64,000 bases of DNA from Streptomyces sp. CB02959 (lineage in GTDB: Bacteria; Actinomycetota; Actinomycetes; Streptomycetales; Streptomycetaceae). Numbering within the stretch: the stretch's first letter is position 1; each line of letters begins with the position of its first letter. The stretch spans positions 248,001 to 312,000 of the forward strand of contig NZ_NNBP01000005.1 of the NCBI RefSeq assembly GCF_002803155.1. The letters are read 5' to 3'. Shown here in pieces: positions 18,608 to 26,394 of this stretch. Position numbers and translations under genes: made by a program. The notes under the pieces were generated by a model. The model saw nothing but the letters and a program-made list of their open reading frames with translations, was not told the DNA's origin and searched no databases.

Positions 18608-19584
18608 CACACCGTCTCCTTCGCGGGGCGGGTACCGGTGGCCGGGGGCGTGGCGGCGGTCAGGGCCAGGAAGGCGTCCTCCAGGCTGGCCGGGGCGACC
18701 TGGAGGCCGCGGATCAGATCGAGGTCGGCCAGCGCGCGGACCGTGGCGTCGGGGTCCGTGGAGCGCAGCCGGGCGCGGTCGCCGTGGATCTCCACCGCGC
18801 TCACCCCGGGCAGCCCGGCCAGCGGCGCGCTGCCCGCGCCGCCGAGGTCGAGCGAGACCAGCGCGCCGCCGGCCCGCCGCCGGAGCTCCGCACCGCTGCC
18901 GTCGGCCGCCACCCGGCCGCGGTCGAGCACCACGATCCGGTCGGCGTGCTCGTCGGCCTCCTCCAGGTAGTGGGTGGAGAACAGCACGGTGTTGCCGCGG
19001 CGGGCGTAGCCGCGCATCGAGGTCCAGAAGGCGCGCCGCGCCTCCACGTCCAGCGCCGCGGTGGGCTCGTCCAGCACCAGGAGTTCGGGGTTGCCGGCGA
19101 GCGCCACGGCGAAGCGGACGCGTTGCGCCTGGCCCCCGGAGAGGCGGTCTATCCGGCGCCCGGCGAACGCGTCGAGCCCGGCCAGCGCCAGGGCCTCGTC
19201 GACGTCCATCGGGCGGGGGTAGGTGGCGGCGACGAAGCCGACCAGCTCGCGGACGGTGACCCGGGGGACGGGCTTGCCGTCCTGGAGCATCGCCCCCACT
19301 CTGCCGGCCCGCACGGCCGACTCCGGTGTGCCGCCGAACAGCCGGACCTCCCCCTCGGTGGGCGGCAGCAGGCCCAGCAGCATGTTGAGGGTGGTGGACT
19401 TGCCCGCGCCGTTGCGCCCGAGCAGCGCCACGGTTTCGCCCGGGGCGATCGTCAGCTCCAGCCCGTCCACGGCCCGCACCGCGCCGTAACTCCGGGTGAC
19501 GCCGGTGAACGTCACCGCGCTGCCCGCCGGCCCGGCCGCCCGTGCCGCGCCGGGCGCCCGCACCCTGCTCGTGGTCCCCGCCAT
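18607..19584 (-). CDS. ABC transporter ATP-binding protein
   Basis: A 325-aa nucleotide-binding subunit: Walker A LLGRNGAGKSTTLN (residues about 53-66), signature RLSGGQAQRVRFAVALAG, Walker B LLVLDEPTAALD and switch His in STHYLEEADEHADR. The C-terminal extension (residues about 235-325) resembles the regulatory tail of DrrA-type exporters. The ATG at 19584 has GGGGAGG upstream. First gene of the exporter/two-component operon. A TGACA-AA-TGTCA dyad at 19751-19762 in its upstream region is a candidate site for the cognate regulator. Confidence 0.9.
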   Translation of the reverse strand: MAGTTSRVRAPGAARAAGPAGSAVTFTGVTRSYGAVRAVDGLELTIAPGETVALLGRNGAGKSTTLNMLLGLLPPTEGEVRLFGGTPESAVRAGRVGAMLQDGKPVPRVTVRELVGFVAATYPRPMDVDEALALAGLDAFAGRRIDRLSGGQAQRVRFAVALAGNPELLVLDEPTAALDVEARRAFWTSMRGYARRGNTVLFSTHYLEEADEHADRIVVLDRGRVAADGSGAELRRRAGGALVSLDLGGAGSAPLAGLPGVSAVEIHGDRARLRSTDPDATVRALADLDLIRGLQVAPASLEDAFLALTAATPPATGTRPAKETV

Positions 19585-19750
19585 CCCTGCCTCCCCGTTG
19601 TGCCGGCGCCGCTCTCCGGGCCGACCGTCGTCGCCGACCGGCCGCCTGCGGTCCGTGTCGTGCGGTGCGCGGTGACGTCTTCACCGGCTGTCTCAGAGAT
19701 TACGGAGAGTCGCCGTCGGGGCGGCAGATGCGAATGTGGGGAAACGCGCC

Positions 19751-19762
19751 TGACAAATGTCA
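19751..19762. promoter_or_regulatory. TGACA-AA-TGTCA dyad
   Basis: Perfect 5-bp arms, 167 bp upstream of the ABC ATPase start. It could serve the LuxR-type regulator encoded in that operon. Inference only. Confidence 0.35.
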
Positions 19763-19845
19763 TGGGTCGGCGGGCCGGGAGGCGGGGCCCCCGGGTGCCG
19801 GCCGGTGCGGTCGGCCGCGGCGGCCACCCCGGTCGCCGCCCGTAT

Positions 19846-19860
19846 CTGACATACCGTCAG
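19846..19860. promoter_or_regulatory. CTGAC-N5-GTCAG dyad upstream of the MaoC operon
   Basis: CTGACATACCGTCAG, 48 bp before the KstR-type box. Including the preceding T and the CC of the spacer, it agrees with the copy at 9777-9791 in 14 of 16 bases. Confidence 0.65.
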
Positions 19861-19908
19861 GGGGCTTCCGGGTGTGGCCCGCATCGGCTATACATGACTG
19901 CCATCGGC

Positions 19909-19922
19909 TAGAACGCGTTCTA
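19909..19922. promoter_or_regulatory. KstR-type operator, perfect palindrome
   Basis: TAGAACGCGTTCTA is fully palindromic and matches TNNAACNNGTTNNA. It lies 135 bp upstream of the ATG at 20058. Confidence 0.85.
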
Positions 19923-20057
19923 GAAGTGCGGGTGTGCCGGACGCCGGCGCACCGTACGCACGGGCGCGGGCCCGCCGATCCGATACGACCCCGGCGCGGC
20001 CGACGGTGCGGACGGTCGGGCCGGGGTCTCACACCGTGGTGAAGGAGCAGCACCTCC

Positions 20058-20990
20058 ATGCCCATCGATGCCGCCAAGGCCACCTCCGCCGAGCCGCGGA
20101 CCACCGAACTCGCCTGGGACCACAAGGACGTCCAGCTCTACCACCTCGGCATCGGCGCCGGTGCCGCCACCCCGGAGAACCCGCACGCCGCCACCGACCC
20201 CGACGAACTCCGCTACACCCTGGAGAGCGCCCTGCACGTGCTCCCCAGCTTCGCCACCGTCGCGGGGATGGGGTCTCCCCTGGTCGAGCGAAGCCGAGAG
20301 CTTGGGGAAGGAATGGCACTGGCCGGCGGGCTCTCCGCCCCCGGCATCGAGGTCGACCTGGCCGCCGTCCTGCACGGCGGGCAGACCGTCACCGTGCACC
20401 GCGCCCTCCCCGTGCGCGGCCGCGCCACCCAGACCTCCACCGTCCCGGCCGTCTACGACAAGGGCAAGGCGGCCGTCATCGTGCTGCGCTCCGAAGTGGC
20501 AGACGACGACGGCCCGTTGTGGACCTGCGACACCCAGATCTTTGTCCGGGGTGAGGGCGGCTTCGGCGGCGAACGGGGCCCCTCGGTCCGCGGCGAACTC
20601 CCCGACCGGGCGCCCGACCTGACCACCGAACGCCTCGTCCGCGCCGACCAGGCGCTGCTGTACCGCCTCTCCGGCGACTGGAACCCGCTCCACGCCGACC
20701 CGGAGTTCGCCGCGCTCGCCGGCTTCGACCGGCCGATCCTGCACGGCCTGTGCTCCTACGGCGTGACCCTCAAGGCGGTGGTGGACACCGCGCTGGGCGG
20801 GGACGTCTCGCGGGTGCGGTCGTACACCACGCGGTTCGCCGGGGTGGTGTTCCCGGGGGAGACGCTGCGGATCCGGCTGTGGCGGGAGCCGGCGGAGGAG
20901 GGCGCGGGCGGCCGCATCCGGGTGTCGGTCACCGCGGCCGAGCGGGACGACGCACCGGTGTTGGCGGACACGGTGGTCGAGCACAGCTAG
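20058..20990 (+). CDS. MaoC-family (R)-specific enoyl-CoA hydratase (Hsd4B-like) with a 14-residue insertion
   Basis: A 310-aa double hot-dog hydratase adding water to a trans-2-enoyl-CoA. The C-terminal half has the R-hydratase motif YRLSGDWNPLHADPEFAALAG with catalytic Asp and His, then ILHGLCSYG. It resembles peroxisomal multifunctional enzyme 2 hydratase and mycobacterial Hsd4B (about 286 aa). Residues 72-85 (GSPLVERSRELGEG) look foreign: they interrupt VAGMG/MALAGG and are encoded by a hairpin-forming 42-nt segment (20271-20312). ATG at 20058 with AAGGAG. First gene of an operon with the alcohol dehydrogenase and the SDR, under KstR-type and CTGAC dyads. Confidence 0.88.
   Translation: MPIDAAKATSAEPRTTELAWDHKDVQLYHLGIGAGAATPENPHAATDPDELRYTLESALHVLPSFATVAGMGSPLVERSRELGEGMALAGGLSAPGIEVDLAAVLHGGQTVTVHRALPVRGRATQTSTVPAVYDKGKAAVIVLRSEVADDDGPLWTCDTQIFVRGEGGFGGERGPSVRGELPDRAPDLTTERLVRADQALLYRLSGDWNPLHADPEFAALAGFDRPILHGLCSYGVTLKAVVDTALGGDVSRVRSYTTRFAGVVFPGETLRIRLWREPAEEGAGGRIRVSVTAAERDDAPVLADTVVEHS
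20271..20312. repeat. 42-nt in-frame hairpin insertion in the MaoC gene
   Basis: TCTCCCC near the left end pairs with GGGGA near the right end, around GAGCGAAGCCGAG. The insert adds exactly 14 codons. The GCGAAGC core is a known ultra-stable mini-hairpin sequence and also occurs in the loop at 5178-5190. I recall similar small elements inserted in other Streptomyces genes. Confidence 0.6.
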
Positions 20991-21070
20991 GGCGGACACG
21001 CCCTGGGTCCGGGCCGGCGGAGTACGGCCGGACCCGCCGGAATGTCGTACGTACGAGAGGAGCCGCTCGG

Positions 21071-22147
21071 ATGCGCGCAGCCGTACAGCACGAGACGGGA
21101 CGGGACAAGCTGGAGGTGCTCGACGACGTCGAGGCGGTGGGGTTCGGACCGGGCCGGGTCAGGATCCGGATCCGGGCGACCGGACTGTGCCACTCCGACC
21201 TCTCCGCGATGAACGGGGTGCTGCCGCAGCCCGCACCGTTCGTCCCCGGGCACGAGGGGGCCGGGGAGGTCCTGGACGTCGGCGACGGGGTCACCGGCCT
21301 GAAGGCGGGCGACCGGGTACTGATGTGCTGGCTGCCCGCCTGCGGCAGCTGCCCGTCCTGCAAGCGAGGGCAGACGCACCTCTGCCTGGCCGGTTTCATG
21401 AACGCCGGCACCCCCAACTTCAAGCGCCCCGGCGGCGACGTCTTCGGCTTCGCCGGGACCGGCACCTTCGCCGAGGAGGTGGTGGTCGCCGCCAACTGCG
21501 CGGTCCCGATCCCGGACGACGTCCCCTACGAGATCGCCGCCCTGATCGGCTGCGGGGTCACCACCGGGCTCGGCGCGGCCTTCAACACCGCGAAGGTGGA
21601 GGCCGGGTCCTCGGTCGCGGTGATCGGCTGCGGCGGCGTGGGCATCTCCGTCATCCAGGGGGCGCGGGCCTGCGGAGCGGCCCAGATCATCGCCGTCGAC
21701 CCGGTGGCGGCCCGCCGGGAGGCCGCCCTCCGGTTCGGCGCCACCGAGGCCGTCGCCCCCGAGGAACTCGCCGACGCCAAGGCCCGCGTCACCGGGGGAG
21801 AGGGCTTCGACTACGTCTTCGAGGTCGTCGGCAAGTCCGCCACCGCCCGCACCGCCTACGAGACGACCCGGCGCGGCGGCACCCTCTGCGTGGTCGGCGC
21901 CGGCGCGCTGGACGACACCTTCCAGGTCAACATGTTCGAGCTGTTCTTCGACGAGAAGCGGATCCTGCCGTCGCTCTACGGGGGCGCGGACGTGCTGCGC
22001 TCCTACGAGCGGGCCATCGCCCTGTGGCGGGCCGGCCGGATCGACCTCGAAGGGCTGATCACCCACCGGGTCCGGTTGGACGGCATCAACGACGCCCTGG
22101 ACCAGATGCGTTCGGGCACCGCGCTGCGCACCTGCATAGAGATCTGA
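21071..22147 (+). CDS. Zinc-dependent alcohol dehydrogenase (MDR superfamily)
   Basis: A 358-aa NAD(P)-dependent dehydrogenase: catalytic zinc ligands in GLCHSDLSAMNG and PGHEGAGEV, structural zinc cysteines in CGSCPSCKRGQTHLC, and the Rossmann glycines VIGCGGVGISVIQGA. The ATG at 21071 follows GAGAGGAG. It is the second gene of the MaoC/ADH/SDR operon, 80 bp after the MaoC stop and 50 bp before the SDR. It probably oxidises an alcohol to an aldehyde or ketone in the same CoA-thioester degradation route, for example a side-chain hydroxyl. The substrate cannot be read from sequence. Confidence 0.88.
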   Translation: MRAAVQHETGRDKLEVLDDVEAVGFGPGRVRIRIRATGLCHSDLSAMNGVLPQPAPFVPGHEGAGEVLDVGDGVTGLKAGDRVLMCWLPACGSCPSCKRGQTHLCLAGFMNAGTPNFKRPGGDVFGFAGTGTFAEEVVVAANCAVPIPDDVPYEIAALIGCGVTTGLGAAFNTAKVEAGSSVAVIGCGGVGISVIQGARACGAAQIIAVDPVAARREAALRFGATEAVAPEELADAKARVTGGEGFDYVFEVVGKSATARTAYETTRRGGTLCVVGAGALDDTFQVNMFELFFDEKRILPSLYGGADVLRSYERAIALWRAGRIDLEGLITHRVRLDGINDALDQMRSGTALRTCIEI

Positions 22148-22197
22148 GCGGCGGCCACCGGGACGGACCGCACGGGACTGCACAGGAGAGGACACGC

Positions 22198-23157
22198 ATG
22201 GCACAGCCACTGGAGGGCCGGACCGCGATCGTCACCGGTGCCGGCCGCGGACTGGGCCGGGCCGAGGCCCTGGAACTCGCCCGGCTCGGCGCCCGGGTCG
22301 TCGTGAACGACTTCGGCCAGCCGGGCCGGGACGGCTCGGGCACGGCCTCGGCCGCCCCCGCCGAGGAGGCCGCCGAGGAGATCCGCGCGGCCGGCGGCCA
22401 GGCCGTCGCCCACACCGGCGACGTCGCCGACCACCAACAGGCGGGCGCACTCGTCCAGTTGGCGATCGACACCTACGGACAGCTGGACATCCTGGTCAAC
22501 AACGCGGGCATCCTGCGCGACCGGATGGTGTTCTCGATGACCGAGGACGAGTGGGACTCGGTGATCCGGGTCCACCTCAAAGGCCACTTCAACACCACCC
22601 ACTTCGCCGCCGCGTACTGGCGGGCCCGCTCCAAGGAGGCCGGCGGCCCGGTCTTCGGGCGGATCGTCAACACCTCCTCCGAGGCGTTCCTGGCCGGCTC
22701 GGCGGGCCAGCCCAACTACGCGGCGGCCAAGGGCGGCATCGTCGGCCTCACCACGTCCACCGCGCTGGCGCTGGCCAAGTACGGCGTGACCGCCAACGCC
22801 ATCTGCCCGCGCGCCCGCACCCGGATGACCGAGGACGTCTTCGCCGCCGTTCCCGCTTATCAGGGGGGCGAGGTCCCGGAGGGCGGGCGGCTCGACCCGT
22901 TGGCGCCCGAGCACGTCGCGCCGCTCGTCGGCTATCTCGCCTCGCCGGCCGCCGCCGGGATCAACGGCCAGCTGCTCGTCGTGCACGGCGGCATGGTCGC
23001 GGTCGCCGAACGCCCGCGGATCGCCGCGAAGTTCGACACCGCGAAGGACGTCTTCAGCTACGAGGAGCTGGACGGTCTGCTCACCCCGTACTACGCCGGG
23101 CGGCCCGCGCACGAGACCTTCGCGGCCCCGGAGGTGCTGGGCCTCAAGCACGACTGA
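22198..23157 (+). CDS. SDR 3-hydroxyacyl-CoA dehydrogenase (Hsd4A/HSD17B4-like)
   Basis: A 319-aa short-chain dehydrogenase oxidising a 3-hydroxyacyl-CoA. Features: cofactor motif TGAGRGLGRAEALELARLGA, NDFG, LDILVNNAGILRDRM, catalytic Ser in VNTSSEAF and NYAAAKGG with Tyr and Lys. The long N-terminal loop (VVVNDFGQPGRDGSG) and C-terminal extension ending APEVLGLKHD are typical of the HSD17B4 dehydrogenase domain and mycobacterial Hsd4A (about 317 aa). ATG at 22198 with AGGAGAGG. Third gene of the KstR-box operon; with the MaoC hydratase it reproduces both activities of peroxisomal multifunctional enzyme 2 as separate chains. Confidence 0.9.
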   Translation: MAQPLEGRTAIVTGAGRGLGRAEALELARLGARVVVNDFGQPGRDGSGTASAAPAEEAAEEIRAAGGQAVAHTGDVADHQQAGALVQLAIDTYGQLDILVNNAGILRDRMVFSMTEDEWDSVIRVHLKGHFNTTHFAAAYWRARSKEAGGPVFGRIVNTSSEAFLAGSAGQPNYAAAKGGIVGLTTSTALALAKYGVTANAICPRARTRMTEDVFAAVPAYQGGEVPEGGRLDPLAPEHVAPLVGYLASPAAAGINGQLLVVHGGMVAVAERPRIAAKFDTAKDVFSYEELDGLLTPYYAGRPAHETFAAPEVLGLKHD

Positions 23158-23186
23158 CCGCGCCCGCCGGGGGCGGGGCGCACAAC

Positions 23187-23228
23187 GGCCGTGGCCGCCG
23201 CCCGCGGGTGCGGGTGGCGGCCACGGCC
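23187..23228. terminator. Bidirectional terminator
   Basis: GGCCGTGGCCGCC (23187-23199) pairs perfectly with 23216-23228 over a 16-nt loop, between the convergent SDR and small minus-strand ORF. Confidence 0.65.
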
Positions 23229-23245
23229 TGCGCTGTCCGGTCCGC

Positions 23246-23410
23246 TCAGGCGGTCGGGACCTGGTGTTCCCGGCGGTGCCGGCCGTGCGCGGCGTCCTGC
23301 GTCTCCTCCGTGCTGGCGGCGGCCGGACCGCGGTGCCTGCCGGAGCCTGCGGCCTGGGCGGCTGCCTCCTGCGGGCGCGCCTGGGTCGTGTCGGTTCGGG
23401 CTTCGGACAT
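23246..23410 (-). CDS. Small hydrophilic protein, 54 aa
   Basis: ATG at 23410, 7 bp downstream of the stop of the beta-propeller-like gene on the same strand. Sequence starts MSEARTDTTQARPQEAAAQA and is rich in Ala, Gln, Arg and His ([18 protein letters not shown]), with no hydrophobic segment and no cysteine. A weak GGAG lies 13-16 bases upstream. Tight spacing and coding-like bias support a real gene. Function unknown. Confidence 0.55.
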   Translation of the reverse strand: MSEARTDTTQARPQEAAAQAAGSGRHRGPAAASTEETQDAAHGRHRREHQVPTA

Positions 23411-23417
23411 GAAAGAG

Positions 23418-25007
23418 TCACTCCGTCAGATCGCTTGCAGCTGTACGCGTCGGGACCTCCCCCGGCTCCCGCCGGGACGTGACCCGTGCGGTGCCGTCGG
23501 TGGCCGGGTCAACCGGCTGCACAGCCCCCGCCGGAATACTAACGGGGCGGGAATCGGCGCTCCACCGGGACTCCTGGGTCGCGAGAGGTGCCTGTTGCAG
23601 GGGAACTGGCCTGCACATCCGGGGATGCGGTGAGAGGTCGAGTGGTTCCCCGGCCGGGGGCTCCGATTGTGGAGATGCTGTGGAGTCAACGCCGATTTCC
23701 ACCGTATCCAGGACAATCAACGCGCCCTCCGTGGCCCCCGGATCGGGCGGAACCGCGACATCCGCAACCTTTGCTTCCGCGATACCGCCTGGCGGAACGG
23801 CGGCCTCCGCAGCGCCGCCCACCGCAACCGGAACCCCTGGTTCCGCAGGAACGCCCGCCCCCGTCGGGCTGCTCGCCTCCACCGGAACGCCCGCCCCCGC
23901 CTCCGGCTCTCCCCCCTCCGGCTCCCCTGCCCCCGGCTCCCCCTCCGTCCCGGTCTCCCCCCTCGTCGCCGCCCGCGCTCCGGCTCCGGCGACCGGCTCC
24001 AGCGGTATGGCCATCCGCGCCACCCCGCACGGCACCGCCTCCGTCGCGTACGGCAGCAGCAGTTCACCGTCCGGTGCCCACCGGCCGCTGCCCGCCAACC
24101 AGCCCTCCGGGGCCGGGAACCGCCGCAGCCGCCGCTCCGAGGGCCGCCACACGCCCAGCCGGGTCCCGGCCGGACCGTCGAGCCGGAACGCCACCGCGCA
24201 GTCCTCCGGCGGCAGCGTCCGCCCCGGTCGGACCGCGAACGGCGTCACCGCCATATCGGGCACCCGCAGGCACTCCGGGAAGCGCACCGGCAGGCTGCTG
24301 CCCAGGACGCCCCAGCCCAGCCGGTCATGGCCGGGGGCGTCGGACCGGACCAGCAGCAGCCCGCTGTCCGGATCGGCGAGCACCAGCCGGTCGTCGCTCT
24401 CCTCGGTGATCTGGAGCAGCGGGCTGACCTCCCCGCCGCGCGCCAGGTCGACCACCACGGTCTTGGTGCGGCCGTCCAACTCCCGGTCGACCGCCAGCAG
24501 CCGCCCGCCGTGGTCCAGCCAGACCCCGCCGGTGCAGCCGCCCGGCACCACGGCGACCCGCTCGGGCCCCGCCGCCCCGCCGTGCACCCGCCACACCGCG
24601 GTGCTCCCGGCGCCCGGCACCAGCGCGTAGCCGAGCAGCCCGCCGGGGGCGGGCGGCAGCAGTGTCAGTGCCCGCGCCGCCACCGCGCCGACCAGGACCT
24701 CCTGGGTCCCCGGCCCGGTCGGGGAGAGCAGGGAGACGGTGAACCGGTCGGCGACCCGGCGGACGATCACCACCCGGCCGTCCGCGAGCGGCAGCAGGGC
24801 GCTGTCCGGCTCCTCGGGCTGACTGCCCGGCAGGGGGACCGCGTACGGCTCCGGGCCGCCGATCGTCCAGCGCTCCGGGTACCAGCTTCCGGCGGCGTCG
24901 TCGTGACGGGTGAGCCGGGCCGCGTACGAGCCGTCGGCGGCGAGGGTCAGCGCCGCGCGGGGCGGGCTGTCGAGCGCCGCGGCGTCCTGACCGGCACAGA
25001 TCGTCAT
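23418..25007 (-). CDS. Putative beta-propeller protein with a Gly/Glu/Pro/Ala-rich tail
   Basis: A 529-aa protein. Residues about 1-350 show repeated beta-strand blocks with GRVVIVRR, GGRLLAVDRELDGRTKTVVVDL, GWLAGSGRWAPDGELLLPY and similar turns, suggesting a seven-bladed WD40-like propeller without enzyme motifs. A 90-residue low-complexity stretch follows (GEPGAGEPEGGEPEAGAG and similar), then a polar tail with three cysteines or fewer. No signal peptide. The ATG at 25007 is chosen because GGAGG lies 9-13 bases upstream; a GTG at 25016 is an alternative. Probably a scaffold protein; function unknown. The 54-aa ORF follows in the same unit. Confidence 0.65.
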   Translation of the reverse strand: MTICAGQDAAALDSPPRAALTLAADGSYAARLTRHDDAAGSWYPERWTIGGPEPYAVPLPGSQPEEPDSALLPLADGRVVIVRRVADRFTVSLLSPTGPGTQEVLVGAVAARALTLLPPAPGGLLGYALVPGAGSTAVWRVHGGAAGPERVAVVPGGCTGGVWLDHGGRLLAVDRELDGRTKTVVVDLARGGEVSPLLQITEESDDRLVLADPDSGLLLVRSDAPGHDRLGWGVLGSSLPVRFPECLRVPDMAVTPFAVRPGRTLPPEDCAVAFRLDGPAGTRLGVWRPSERRLRRFPAPEGWLAGSGRWAPDGELLLPYATEAVPCGVARMAIPLEPVAGAGARAATRGETGTEGEPGAGEPEGGEPEAGAGVPVEASSPTGAGVPAEPGVPVAVGGAAEAAVPPGGIAEAKVADVAVPPDPGATEGALIVLDTVEIGVDSTASPQSEPPAGEPLDLSPHPRMCRPVPLQQAPLATQESRWSADSRPVSIPAGAVQPVDPATDGTARVTSRREPGEVPTRTAASDLTE

Positions 25008-25150
25008 CGGGGCCACCTCCAGTGGAGGGACGTTAGTTTTCGCACTTCCGGCCGATCAACGGCAGTTGCTGGTCTTCACGCATAAGGGTGGCTGTTGTCC
25101 GGTTCGCCGGTGCTGGGAGGGGTGGGTGTGCTTCGAGATTCAAGGATGCT

Positions 25151-25169
25151 TAAAGTTAGGCGGACCTAA
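25151..25169. promoter_or_regulatory. Iron box (DmdR/IdeR type)
   Basis: TAAAGTTAGGCGGACCTAA agrees at 15 of 19 positions with the IdeR/DtxR consensus TTAGGTTAGSCTAACCTAA. It lies 68 bp upstream of the siderophore-binding protein start, so iron-dependent repression is expected. Confidence 0.8.
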
Positions 25170-25237
25170 GTTGCCGTCGGGCGGCCGGGCATCTCCCCGT
25201 ATGCCCGTGGTGCCTGCATACGACCTGGAGTGACCTG

Positions 25238-26263
25238 ATGCCCCTTCGCCGCCGCGGCGCCGCCCTAGCCCTCGCCACCGCCGGCGCCCTCGCCCTCGCC
25301 GGCTGCGGTTCGTCCGGCGCGGACGGCGGCAGCGACCGCGGCGCCGGTTCGAAGTCCGTGGCCCAGGGCGGCAAGGACTTCGGCAAGGCCGCCGACGAGA
25401 CCGCGAAGATGGGCACCGACGCCAAGCCGGGCCAGTTCCCGCGCACCGTCCGGCACGCCATGGGCACCGCCACCCTCCCCGCCGCGCCCAAGCGCGTGGT
25501 CGTCCTCGACGTCGGCGAGCTCGACAACGTCGTCTCGCTCGGCATCAAGCCGGTCGGCTACGCGCCCACCGAGGGCGACGCCGCCCTCCCCGACTACCTC
25601 GCCGAGAAGGCCGGCCACCCCAAGAGCGTCGGCACCATCAACGGCCTCAACCTGGAGGCCGTCAACGCCCTCAAGCCCGACCTCATCCTGGGCAGCAAGC
25701 TGCGCGCCGAGAAGCAGTACCAGCAGCTCAGCAAGATCGCGCCGACCGTCTTCTCGATCCGCCCCGGCTTCACCTGGAAGCAGAACTACCTGCTCAACGC
25801 CGCCGCCCTGGACAAGACCGCGCAGGCCAGGACCGAACTGGCCGCCTACGAGGCCAAGGCGAAGAAGCTCGGCGAGGACATCGGCCCGAAGAAGCCGACC
25901 GTGACGATGCTGCGCTACATGCCGCAGTTCACCCGGCTCTACGCCCAGCGCTCCTTCATCGGCACCATCCTGAAGGACGTCGGCCTGCCCCGTCCGAAGA
26001 ACCAGCAGGTCGACGACCTCGCCACCGAGGTCAGCCCGGAGAACATCAACCAGGCCGACGCCGACTGGATCTTCACCGGCGTCTACGGCGACCCCAAGTC
26101 CACCAAGCGCGACACCGCCGAGCAGAACCCGCTGTGGAAGAACCTCAAGGCGGTCAAGGACGGCCACGCCCGGAACGTGAAGGACGAGACCTGGTACCTC
26201 GGCCTCGGCGTCACCGCGGCCGACAGCGTCCTGGACGACCTGCGCGGCTTCCTCGTGAAGTAG
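25238..26263 (+). CDS. Iron-siderophore ABC transporter substrate-binding lipoprotein
   Basis: A 341-aa FepB/FhuD-type lipoprotein. Signal sequence with lipobox LALAGC (Cys23), then KRVVVLDVGELDNVVSLGIKPVGYA, the usual opening of the periplasmic-binding fold III lobe, then PDLILGSKLRAEKQYQQLSKIAPTVF, a long linking helix and a C-terminal lobe with DWIFTGVYGD. It should capture a ferric siderophore outside the cell and pass it to a FecCD-type permease. No permease or ATPase gene is adjacent, so it must share one encoded elsewhere. ATG at 25238 after CTGGAGTG. Controlled by the iron box at 25151-25169. Confidence 0.92.
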   Translation: MPLRRRGAALALATAGALALAGCGSSGADGGSDRGAGSKSVAQGGKDFGKAADETAKMGTDAKPGQFPRTVRHAMGTATLPAAPKRVVVLDVGELDNVVSLGIKPVGYAPTEGDAALPDYLAEKAGHPKSVGTINGLNLEAVNALKPDLILGSKLRAEKQYQQLSKIAPTVFSIRPGFTWKQNYLLNAAALDKTAQARTELAAYEAKAKKLGEDIGPKKPTVTMLRYMPQFTRLYAQRSFIGTILKDVGLPRPKNQQVDDLATEVSPENINQADADWIFTGVYGDPKSTKRDTAEQNPLWKNLKAVKDGHARNVKDETWYLGLGVTAADSVLDDLRGFLVK

Positions 26264-26381
26264 CGGCCCGCGTGCACGCGGTTGCCGCGGCGGTCGGGGC
26301 CGGTGGCCGGAACCCCGCTGCCCCTGCGGGCCCGCGGTTCCCGTGCGGACCGCGGCCCGGCGCGCGGGCGCGGGGGAGAGG

Positions 26382-26387
26382 TAACCT
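26382..26387 (+). promoter_or_regulatory. -10 element of the Nif3 operon (leaderless)
   Basis: TAACCT, 7 nt before the GTG at 26395. The purine-rich GGGGGAGAGG lies upstream of it, too far to act as a ribosome site. Confidence 0.5.
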
Positions 26388-26394
26388 TCCCCCC

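Larger units (their letters stand above)
19585..20057. other. Divergent regulatory spacer, no gene
   Basis: Separates the ABC ATPase gene from the MaoC gene. No coding sequence is supported. It holds three candidate operators: 19751-19762, 19846-19860 and 19909-19922. Confidence 0.7.

Noticed and set aside
26268..26281. CCGCG-TGCA-CGCGG palindrome after the siderophore-binding gene as terminator
   Set aside because: Short stem in very GC-rich DNA, no T-tract; could easily be chance.
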